From: JAGXLC01 sp964461045
GTDB lineage: Bacteria; Bacteroidota; Bacteroidia; Bacteroidales; UBA12077
Reading direction: 5' to 3'
Assembly: GCA_964461045.1 (NCBI GenBank)
Contig: CAYWSJ010000004.1
Coordinates: forward strand, 3,469 to 67,468
DNA: 64,000 bases
Of the stretch, positions 26,495 through 36,400 are shown one piece after another. The notes beneath the pieces were generated by a model. The model had not been told where the DNA came from and searched no databases. It saw only the letters and a list, made by a program, of their open reading frames with translations. The translations under genes and the position numbers were made by a program. Positions within the stretch are counted from its first letter, which is position 1. Each line of letters begins with the position of its first letter.

Positions 26495-27967
26495 ATGGCT
26501 GATAGTAAATTACACATCTACAATACCCTTACGAGAAAAAAGGAGTTATTTAAACCTCTTAAACCACCTCATGTAGGACTTTATGTGTGTGGTCCTACTG
26601 TTTATGGTGATGCACATCTTGGGCATGCAAGACCTGCCCTGACTTTTGATCTTTTATACAGGTATCTTGATCATTTAGGGTATAAAGTAAGATATGTCCG
26701 GAATATAACAGATGTAGGTCACCTTGAGAGTGATGCAGATGAGGGAGAAGACAAAATTGCAAAAAAAGCCAGGCTGGAAAAGGTTGAGCCCATGGAGATT
26801 GTGGAGCATTATACAAGAAATTATCACAAGAATATGAATCAGATGAATATCCGGCGTCCCAACATAGAACCAAGAGCTACTGGCCATATTATTGAACAAC
26901 AAGAGCTTGTTAAAAAAATTATAGAGAATGGGTTTGCTTATGAAAAAAACGGCTCTGTTTATTTTGATGTGGAGAAATATAACGATAAACATAATTATGG
27001 AAAATTATCCGGCAGAAACATAGAAGAGTTAAAGGCAAACACACGTACTCTTGAAGGACAAAGCGAAAAGAAAAATCCCTTCGATTTTGCACTCTGGAAG
27101 AAAGCCAACCCTGAGCATATTATGCAATGGCCTTCGGAGTGGAGTCGCGGTTTTCCGGGATGGCATCTCGAATGTTCCGCTATGAGCACAAAATATTTAG
27201 GTGAACAGTTTGACATTCACGGTGGTGGAATGGACCTGGTTTTTCCACACCATGAATGTGAAATTGCCCAGTCTGCAGCAGCTACCGGTAAAGAATCCGT
27301 GCATTACTGGATGCACAATAACATGATCACAATCAAAGGGCAAAAAATGGGAAAATCACTGGGGAATTTTATTACCCTTAATGAATTCTTTTCCGGTGAG
27401 CATGAAATACTTGAAAGGCCTTTTTCTCCAATGACCATTAGGTTTTTTATTCTTCAGGCTCACTACAGAAGTCCTGTGGATTTTTCAAATGAAGCCCTGG
27501 AAGCAGCAGAAAAAGGACTGGAGAAACTTTTAAAAGCCGGAGAAACAATCTCTGAAATTAATGCTGCCGAAAAAACAGATGTGAATATTAAAGAATATGA
27601 AGATAAGTTTTACGATGCACTAAACGATGATCTTAATACACCGATACTTTTTGCTCATATTTTTGAAATGGTAAAAACCATTAATTCCGCTTATAACCAG
27701 GACATCAGCCTTGATCAAAAAAGTATTGATCATCTCAAAAAGCTCTATAATGATTTTGTTTATGATATTCTTGGAATTGAGCGGGAAAAGAAAGAAACAG
27801 GAAATAATCAGTTAACCGAACAATTGATAGACATGATCCTGGATATCCGTCTGGAAGCAAAGAAGAACAAAGATTTTAAAACTGCTGATACAATAAGAGA
27901 TAAGCTAACAGAGCTTGGAGTAGTAGTGAAAGATACAAAAGACGGATTTAACTGGGAATTGAAGTAA
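26495..27967 (+). CDS. cysS: Cysteinyl-tRNA synthetase
   Basis: The 490-residue enzyme has the class I motifs: zinc ligand Cys32 in VCGPTVY, HLGH at 41-44, the GWHLECSAM and HGGGMDLVFPHHECE blocks, and KMGKS near 284-288. The C-terminal DALR-like helical domain ends with FKTADTIRDKLTELGV. Length is normal for the family. The VanZ gene follows after 2 bases and probably shares the transcript. Confidence 0.97.
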   Translation: MADSKLHIYNTLTRKKELFKPLKPPHVGLYVCGPTVYGDAHLGHARPALTFDLLYRYLDHLGYKVRYVRNITDVGHLESDADEGEDKIAKKARLEKVEPMEIVEHYTRNYHKNMNQMNIRRPNIEPRATGHIIEQQELVKKIIENGFAYEKNGSVYFDVEKYNDKHNYGKLSGRNIEELKANTRTLEGQSEKKNPFDFALWKKANPEHIMQWPSEWSRGFPGWHLECSAMSTKYLGEQFDIHGGGMDLVFPHHECEIAQSAAATGKESVHYWMHNNMITIKGQKMGKSLGNFITLNEFFSGEHEILERPFSPMTIRFFILQAHYRSPVDFSNEALEAAEKGLEKLLKAGETISEINAAEKTDVNIKEYEDKFYDALNDDLNTPILFAHIFEMVKTINSAYNQDISLDQKSIDHLKKLYNDFVYDILGIEREKKETGNNQLTEQLIDMILDIRLEAKKNKDFKTADTIRDKLTELGVVVKDTKDGFNWELK

Positions 27968-27969
27968 AA

Positions 27970-28395
27970 ATGAAATCAAAAAATAATTTAAAAACCTGCC
28001 GGCGATGCCAGTTGTTTTTTTTGCTTTTCTGGATTTGGGTTATTATGATCATTTGGAATTCTACATCCCCCGGAAATCCTGATATTGTTTCAAGCGAAAA
28101 AAAGCTCTTTTTCATCAGGGCTGATTATATGGCTCATTTTATTGTATATTTTATCTTGTCTGTTTTTTTCTATTTCTGGCGGGCTAATGAGAATTACCAG
28201 ATCAAGCAGAAGCAAATAGTAATATTTTTGACCGGTGGTTTGTTTTTAGCCATAGGAAGTGAGTTTATACAATATTTAACCCCTGGCAGAAATTTCAATT
28301 TAATTGATTTTGCAGCCAATGGAGTAGGGATCATAGCCGGGTTGGTTTTTCCGGTGATCATTTTTCGTAATAACCATAATAAAAAGAAAGATTAA
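27970..28395 (+). CDS. VanZ-like membrane protein
   Basis: The 141-residue protein has four predicted membrane helices and the VanZ-family pattern: HFIVYFILSVF, then SEFIQYLTPGRNFNLIDFAANGVG. The family was named for teicoplanin resistance, but most members have no known role. It directly follows cysS. A CRRC motif near the N-terminus is not a family feature I know. Confidence 0.85.
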   Translation: MKSKNNLKTCRRCQLFFLLFWIWVIMIIWNSTSPGNPDIVSSEKKLFFIRADYMAHFIVYFILSVFFYFWRANENYQIKQKQIVIFLTGGLFLAIGSEFIQYLTPGRNFNLIDFAANGVGIIAGLVFPVIIFRNNHNKKKD

Positions 28396-28536
28396 AAGCG
28401 CCTGAGAAATGATTTATTATTAGTATGTTTTCTTTTTTATTCCCACAAACTATATTGATTTTAATTCATCTATAACTAAGTTGTATTTATTAAAATTCCG
28501 TAAAAAATTGAATTATATTTTTCCATAAAAAACCAT

Positions 28537-28544
28537 TAACTTTG
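28537..28544 (+). promoter_or_regulatory. -7 box (TAACTTTG) of rbfA
   Basis: TAACTTTG lies 31 bases before the rbfA ATG, which leaves room for a short leader carrying the SD at 28564-28569. Confidence 0.4.
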
Positions 28545-28563
28545 GCAATCTGTTGAATGAATT

Positions 28564-28569
28564 GAGGAG
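28564..28569 (+). promoter_or_regulatory. Shine-Dalgarno GAGGAG of rbfA
   Basis: GAGGAG lies 6 bases before the ATG at 28576. An out-of-frame ATG at 28571 is too close to it to be used. Confidence 0.55.
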
Positions 28570-28575
28570 AATGCT

Positions 28576-28917
28576 ATGGCAACTACAAAACAAAAAAAAG
28601 TGGAAAGATTGGTTCAGAAAGAACTGGGAACCATATTTCAGCGAAAAGATCCAAAATCTTTCCGCGGAAGGATGATTACCGTAACAGTAGTACGAATATC
28701 TCCCGACCTGCAGATTGTAAAAGCCTATCTTAGTATATTTCCCAGCAAAGATAAAGAGGAAGTCCTTCAGCTTATTCGGGAAAGTACGAGTGAGATAAGA
28801 TATGAACTGGGGAACAAAATTAGAAATCAGGTAAAAAAAATACCTGAGTTGAATTTTTTCATAGATGATTCTCTGGATTATATCGATAATATAGACAGGT
28901 TGCTCAATGAAGATTAA
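28576..28917 (+). CDS. rbfA: Ribosome-binding factor A
   Basis: The 113-residue protein matches RbfA: an N-terminal KVERLVQKELGTIFQ helix, then VTVVRISPDLQIVKAYLSIFP, and a C-terminal IPELNFFIDDSLDY strand. RbfA is a KH-type factor that assists 16S rRNA 5'-end maturation in the 30S subunit. The LolC/E-type permease gene starts 12 bases downstream. Confidence 0.93.
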   Translation: MATTKQKKVERLVQKELGTIFQRKDPKSFRGRMITVTVVRISPDLQIVKAYLSIFPSKDKEEVLQLIRESTSEIRYELGNKIRNQVKKIPELNFFIDDSLDYIDNIDRLLNED

Positions 28918-28929
28918 TGATATTCAAAT

Positions 28930-30165
28930 ATGAATTTTCCATTTTATATAGCCAAACGTTATTTTCTTACCCGGAAACTTAGAAACATTATTAACATCAT
29001 TTCATTAATTTCGGTGATTGGAGTTATGATTGGAACAATGGCCCTGGTGGTTGTACTTTCTGTTTTTAATGGATTTGATAGTTTAATGCGTGACACGTAT
29101 AAAAATTTTGATCCTGACCTTGAAATAACTGTTAAAAAAGGGAAAACATTTCTTCCAAAAGGCGAAATATTTAATGAAATAGAAACAATGCCTGAGGTAG
29201 AGGTTTATTCTGAATCTCTCGAAGAAAATGCTTTGGTACGCTACGAGGATAAACAATATATAGGCCGGATAAAAGGAGTTGAGGATAATTATGACCAGCT
29301 TTCTGGTATTAAAAAGGTAATGTTTGTCGGAGATTTTAAACTAAAAGATGCAGACCAGAATTTTGCTGTAATTGGTAGTGGAGTTGCAAGATTTCTTACC
29401 GTGAATATTAACTACCCGGCGCCACTAACGCTTTATGTGCCGGAAAGGGGACAGAATGCCATGCTGAATCCCCAGAGTGCCTTTAATAAGAAGATGATAT
29501 ACCCTTCCGGAATTTTCAGGATGAAACAAAATTATGATTTGAAATATATCCTTGTTCCTATAGATTTTGCAAGAGATATCCTTGAATATGAAGATAAAGT
29601 AACGGAAATAGAAATTAAGATAGCTGAAGGTGCCAAAGTAGAAAAAGTAAAAGAAAAAATAAAAAACAAACTAGGACCTGACTTTGAGGTAAAAGATATT
29701 TTTGAACAGCACGAATTGTTTTTTAAAGTCATGAAGTCTGAAAAATGGTACGTATTTTTGATTCTGACCTTTATTCTCATTGTAGCCTCATTTAATATTA
29801 TTGGGTCCATCTCTATGCTTATTATTGATAAGAAAAATGATATTGCTTTGTTGCGAAGCCTGGGAGCTAAAATGAAGACAATCAGGCGAATATTTTTTCT
29901 TGAAGGATCTTTGATATCTTTTATCGGTGCCTTGATGGGGGTATTAATGGGTATATTGATTTGTTGGATACAGACAACATTTGAAATCATAAGCCTGGGA
30001 AGCCAGGGGGCATTTATAATTGATTATTATCCGGTAGAAGTGCATTTTCTTGATGTGATCGGTATATTTTTTACAGTTGTATTAATCGGATTTTTGGCTG
30101 CATATTATCCCGTTAGATATATAACCAGAAGATATGCACAAGAAGATTACCATGTTAATGACTGA
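28930..30165 (+). CDS. LolC/LolE-type ABC transporter permease
   Basis: The 411-residue protein has one N-terminal membrane helix after a conserved FYIAKRYFLTRK start, a periplasmic MacB-like domain (about 45-260) and three C-terminal helices with the FtsX-family segment DIALLRSLGAKMKTIRRIFFLEG. LolCDE releases lipoproteins from the inner membrane. Bacteroidota often carry a single LolC/E-like gene next to rbfA, as here. No LolD ATPase gene is adjacent, so it must be encoded elsewhere. Confidence 0.87.
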   Translation: MNFPFYIAKRYFLTRKLRNIINIISLISVIGVMIGTMALVVVLSVFNGFDSLMRDTYKNFDPDLEITVKKGKTFLPKGEIFNEIETMPEVEVYSESLEENALVRYEDKQYIGRIKGVEDNYDQLSGIKKVMFVGDFKLKDADQNFAVIGSGVARFLTVNINYPAPLTLYVPERGQNAMLNPQSAFNKKMIYPSGIFRMKQNYDLKYILVPIDFARDILEYEDKVTEIEIKIAEGAKVEKVKEKIKNKLGPDFEVKDIFEQHELFFKVMKSEKWYVFLILTFILIVASFNIIGSISMLIIDKKNDIALLRSLGAKMKTIRRIFFLEGSLISFIGALMGVLMGILICWIQTTFEIISLGSQGAFIIDYYPVEVHFLDVIGIFFTVVLIGFLAAYYPVRYITRRYAQEDYHVND

Positions 30166-30308
30166 TAAACAGACTGTTGTTAATCTCCGTGTATTAATTG
30201 TTCATCAATGCATTTAGAACAGTCATAAAAAAGTTATTAACAATTTTCTGAATCTTAGAAAAAATAACGATCTTGTATTGTTGAAAAAAAGTGCCCATAA
30301 ATCTTGCT

Positions 30309-30345
30309 GTTCCCTGATTTTTTGTAACAAAAACAATGAGGGAAC
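30309..30345. repeat. Inverted repeat upstream of the giant adhesin gene
   Basis: GTTCCCT (30309-30315) pairs with AGGGAAC (30339-30345), and the inner A/T-rich parts also pair partly. It lies in the 235-base gap between the permease and adhesin genes, 55 bases before the adhesin ATG. It has no following T-run. It may be the end of the rbfA transcript or a leader structure of the adhesin mRNA. The rest of the gap is AT-rich with no gene seen. Confidence 0.4.
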
Positions 30346-30400
30346 GTAAAATTTTATTAACATTGCAATTTAAATTACTAACAATCAAAATATTCTTGTT

Positions 30401-33400
30401 ATGTCCGGACTAGCGAGAAGTTATAAAGTTCTACTTTTATTTTTTATTACGGCTGTATTTTGTTCACAGCCAGGTTTTTCTCAAGACTTATATTGGGTTA
30501 ATGGCCAGGGTAACTGGAATGATCCTGAACATTGGTCTACCCAAAGTGGTGGCACGGGAGGTGCTGCTGTTCCAACATCAGATAATAATGTAATAATTGA
30601 CGGAAATTCTTTTACAGGTTCCGAAGAGTACATTATTATTAAAGGTGAAGCGACCTGTCATGATTTCATTTGGAAAGAAAAGTCAGGGAACAATGGATTA
30701 AAGAGTCGGTCTTTTTTGTTCAAAAACTGGACAAATACTACCCTTGAAGTTCATGGGTCCGTTGAAATTCCTTCAAACATAAAAAACAGGTTTTATGGAG
30801 ATTTTGTACTCAAATCCGGGCATCAGAAAAATACAATCGATATAAATTCCCCATTAAATGCTGATTTAATTATTGATGGAAAAGAAGGAGAATGGGTTCT
30901 TGAAAATGAATTACAAACAGAAGGAAATATCTACTTTAAACAGGGAAGTTTTACTACCAATGATCATAATATTTCCTGTAATGTATTTGATGGATCTGGA
31001 AACAAACCAAGAGAAATAAATTTTGAAAATTCTAAAGTAGTTGTTAATCAGTGGAATATTACGAATAACAAGAATTCAGATATTCAGTCAGAAAACCTCA
31101 GACTATTCTTCAGAGAAGGTTTTCAGGATGGCAACTTTGCTTCAGCAAAAGATATTAATTACAAACAAATTTCCTCATCAGCAAAGGCTTCTTTTACGCT
31201 TTCAACCTCCACTGATTCAGCTACTTGCTGGACAACCGAGGATGGAAGTTTTTCTGTAACAGTATCAGGGGGCACCATGCCTTTTGATTATGAACTGTAC
31301 GATGATATTTTTGGAGGAAATCTTGTTGATGATGTTCAGAATAAGAACAGCAGAACTCATACATTTAATAATATCTATGCTGGTAAGTATATGGTGGTTG
31401 TAACTGATGGTGATGATGACGACCAGGCACAAACAAATAATGTTCCGCCGGATACTTTACAAATTGATACTGTTGAATGTACAAAAGCATTAACATGTTT
31501 TGACGGAAATGATGCATGGCTTGAAGCATTTGTTTCCGGCGGCACCCCTCCTTTTACTTTTACCTGGGAATTAGATAAAGATCTGGATAATAATTTTGAA
31601 GATACCCTGTCTTCCGATTCTTCTGTTGTCACTAATATGTCACAGGGTGTATTTCGTTTGACTGTGGAAGACGCCAATGGTTGCCCCACACGTAGTGTAA
31701 CCAAACCATTCTTATCTTTTGCCGGAGATTATCAGGATAGTATTCCTGACCAGCTTGTGATTGACAATATTGAAACCACACCCTCATGCGTGGGCGAGGA
31801 TAATGGAACAATTACTGCCTATGCCTCAGGCGGTACCGGAGAAATTGATTTCTTTATAGTGTATACTCCAACAACCGATACTACCTACGATGCTGATGGT
31901 ACTTTTAATAATCTTGCTCCCGGGAATTATACTGTTGTAGCTTATGATGCAAATAATTGTGAGACAAGCCAGGGTATTTCTGTAGGAACTTATCCGAAAC
32001 CAACAGCAGATGCCGGAAGCGATGAGGTTACCTGTGAAGATGTGAATTTTGATTTGTCCAATTCTGCAAGTGTCCCCGATACTACCGATGCTAGTTCAGT
32101 TACATGGAATGATGATGGGGCAGCAGGTGATTTTATTGATCCAAATGTATTAGTCCCTGAATATGATCCGGCACCCGGACAAATTGGTGACGTGAATCTA
32201 GTGATGGTTGTCCAGGGGAACGGACCTTGCGGAAGCATAACTGAAACCGATACCATGGTGCTGACAATTAATGAAGCTCCTTCTGCAGACGCTGGTAGTG
32301 ATGAAGAAATCTGCGAGGGAAGTGCCTTTGATTTTGGTACATCAACGGTTGAACCTACAGCTTCAGAATATAGCTCACTTTCCTGGGATGATAACGGGGC
32401 TGGTGGTAATTTTAATGATAATTCAATACTTAAACCACAATATACACCTCCTGCAGGCTTTTCCGGTACAATTACACTTACTTTAACAGCAAATGGAACT
32501 GGTACCTGCTCGGCAGTGTCAGATGATATGGAGCTTACTGTTACCGCCGCTCCTCAGGCAGATGCCGGAAGCGATGAGGAAATCTGTGAAGGTGATATTT
32601 TTGATTTCCTAAATTCGGGAACTGAACCAAGTGCTTCAGATTATAATACTCTGCTGTGGGACGATGGTGGAATTGGTGGTTCTTTTAGTGATAATACCGC
32701 CTTGAAACCAACATACACACCACCTGCCGGTTTTACAGGAACAGTAACACTTACTCTTACTGCAACCGGAAATGGTTCTTGTGCACAGGTTTCAGATGAT
32801 ATGCAATTGACTGTTACTGCTGCACCTACAGCAGATGCAGGTAGTGATGAGGAAATTTGTGAAGGAACTATTTTTGATTTCAAAAATTCAACAGTGGAGC
32901 CATTTGCTTCGGATTATAGTTCACTGTCATGGAGCGACGGTGGAGTTGGAGGATCTTTTAGCGATCCGACAGCTTTAAAACCCACCTATACCCCTCCTGC
33001 AGATTTTTCAGGAACAATTTTCCTAACACTCACAGCCGATGGTAACGGATCATGTGCTCCGGTATCAGATGATATGGAGCTGACAGTAACTGCTGCTCCA
33101 ACAGCAGATGCCGGTAGTGATGAAGAGATTTGTGAAAGTACCGCATTTGATTTTAATTCTTCCACAGTTGAACCAACCGCATCTGATTATAATACTTTAA
33201 GCTGGGATGACGGGGGTATTGGTGGCATATTTAGTGATAATACTGCCCTGAAACCTACTTATACTCCACCGGCTGGTTATACAGGGCTTATTACATTAAC
33301 ACTGACTGCTACAGGTAATGGTTCCTGTGCACAGACAACAGATGATATGGAACTCACTGTTGTTGCCTCACCAACAGTTGATGCCGGTAGTGATGAAGAG

Positions 33401-36400
33401 ATATGCGAGGGAGATGTTTTTGATTTTAATTCTTCTACAGTTGAACCAACCGCCTCTGATTATAGTTCTCTTAGCTGGGATGATGGTGGTGTTGGAGGAT
33501 CTTTTAGTGATCCGTCGGCCTTAAAACCTACGTATACACCTCCTGCCGGATATACCGGTACTGTTACTCTTACGCTTACGGCAGACGGAAATGCCAACTG
33601 TGCAGCTGCTTCTGATGATATGGAACTGACAATAACTCCTGCACCTACAGCAGACGCCGGTAGTGACGAAGAAATTTGTGAGGATAATACATTTGATTTT
33701 AATTCCTCTTCTGTCCAGCCAACCGCCTCTGATTATAATACACTTTCCTGGGACGATGGTGGAGTTGGAGGAACTTTTGATGATAACTCGATTTTGAAAC
33801 CTCAATATACTCCTCCTGTAGGTTATACCGGTACTGTGACATTAACTTTAACTGCTACAGGCAATGGTTCTTGTTCATCTGTTTCTGATAACATGGAACT
33901 TACTGTTACACCGGAACCTTCAGTAGATGCAGGAAGTGATGAGGAAGTTTGTGAAGATAATACCTTTGATTTTAATTCTTCTACTGTAGAACCAACAGCA
34001 TCAGAATATAGTTCCCTTTCCTGGGACGACGGTGGAGTTGGAGGAACTTTTAGTGACAATAGTGTCCTGAAACCTCAATATACCCCTCCTGCCGGGTATA
34101 GCGGAACCATAACGCTTACTTTAACTGCCAATGGAAATGGCTCCTGTTCACCTGTTTCAGACAATATGGACCTGACTGTTACTCCGGCACCTACAGCAGA
34201 TGCAGGAAGTGATGAAGAGATATGTGAGGGAGATGCTTTTGATTTTAATACCTCCACAGTACAACCAAGCGCTTCAAATTATAGTTCTCTTAGCTGGGAC
34301 GATGGCGGCATTGGTGGATCTTTTGACAATAGTACTATTTTAAAACCTCAATATACCCCGCCCGCAGGATACACTGGTACGGTTATCCTTACTTTAACTG
34401 TAAATGGTAATGGCTCTTGTTCTTCTGTCTCGGATGACATGGAGCTAACTGTAACACCTGCGCCTAGCGTGGATGCAGGAAGTGATGAGGCAATATGTGA
34501 AGACAATACTTTTGACTTTAACAGCTCAAGCATACAACCAACAGCATCAGAATACAGCTCACTTTCCTGGGACGATGGTGGAGTTGGAGGAAGCTTTAGT
34601 GATAACAGTGTGTTGAAACCACAGTATACACCTCCACTTGACTATACAGGAACAATCACACTAACACTGACTGCCAACGGAAATGGACCTTGTTCATCTG
34701 TATCTGATGATATGGAACTTACTGTAACCCCTGAGCCTACAGTGGACGCAGGTAGTGATGAAGAAATTTGTGAAGGAAATAATTTTGACTTCAATACTTC
34801 TGCTGTAGAACCAACTGCCTCAGAATACAGCTCACTCTCCTGGGATGATGGCGGTGTAGGAGGTTCTTTTAGTGATAATACTGTTTTGAAACCTGTTTAT
34901 ACACCTCCGGCTGGCTATAGTGGCACAATCACATTAACTCTTACTGCTAATGGTAATGGAAATTGTGCACCTGCCTCGGATGATATGGAACTGACTGTTA
35001 CAGCTGCGCCTGCCGTAGATGCCGGTAGTGATGAGGAAATTTGTGAAGGCAGCATATTTGATTTTAACAACTCAACAACTGAACCAAGTGCTTCGGATTA
35101 TAATACCTTAACATGGGATGATGGCGGTGCCGGAGGTTCATTTAGTGATCCTTCTGTATTAAAGCCACAATATACCCCTCCTGTAGGTTATTCAGGTACA
35201 ATTACACTGACATTAACAGCTACAGGCAATGGTTCTTGTGCCCAGGTTGCTGATAATATGGATTTAACAGTTACTGCTGCACCTACAGCTGATGCCGGTA
35301 GTGATGAAGAGGTTTGTGAAAATACTGTTTTTGACTTTGGTAGTTCAGCAGTACAACCAAGCGCTTCAAATTATAATTCCCTTTCATGGGATGATGGAGG
35401 TGTAGGAGGAAGTTTTAATGACAATACAATCTTACTTCCAGAATATACGCCACCTGTAGATTTCTCAGGAACCATAACATTGACATTGACAGCTACAGGC
35501 AATGGTTCTTGTACCCCTGCCACAGATGCCATGGAATTAACAGTAACAGCTGCTCCTTTTGCGGATGCTGGACCTGATTCTGTTTCTATTTGTTATGGAG
35601 ATTCAGTATATCTTGACCAGGCTGATACTTCAAATGCATCTTCCATAACATGGACTACCGGTGGAGACGGATCTTTTGATAATGCTTCGATAATTGATCC
35701 TTCATACGAACCGGGACCTAATGATTTGGCTACCGGTGAAGTTTATCTTTATCTGGAAGCGGATGGCAATGGTTCTTGTAATACTGCTGTTGATTCAATT
35801 AAGATAATTATCCCACCAGAATTAATAGCTACGATTGGTTCACCAAGACCTTACCTGATTGATGAAACAACAACTGATGTGATTGTTTCTATTAAGGTTG
35901 AAAACCATGAGTATATTGAAGATTTAAGCTATTATCTTGTTTCTCCTAACGGAAATAAGATGAGATTGGCTTCTTATAATACATGTTTTACATTTCAGCA
36001 GGGAACTGATCTGACATTCAGCACCCTTGCTGCAGATACTTTTGATGTATGTAGTGACCCGTTAACAGGGACTTACAAGCTATCGGGAGATCTTTCGGTT
36101 ATCGATGGAGAAGATCCATCAAATGGTGCATGGAGAATCAGAGTAGAGGATCATACACCATGGACAACCAATACATTTGAAGGTATTATTGCAGAAGCAA
36201 GCATACAGTTTATAGATAACCATGATGTTACAGGAGACCCAGTAACAGTGCTTTATGAGGATGATGATGTGAACAAACCAATAAGGGAAAATACAGGAAT
36301 AGCAGGTGATCCGCCTACTTATACTGAATATACAATTCCTTATGGTTTGGAAACCAATTGTTATGGAACCTGTGATGCTACCGCAGTAGTCTTTAAATCA

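Noticed and set aside
32641..34533. Several minus-strand frames of 60-95 residues across the repeat array
   Set aside because: They recur with the 273-base period and are Ser/Pro-rich mirror images of the adhesin repeats, so they are shadows of codon use.
32006..35815. CRISPR-like or mobile repeat array
   Set aside because: The repeats are in frame, coding, contiguous without spacers and 273 bases long, so they are protein repeats.
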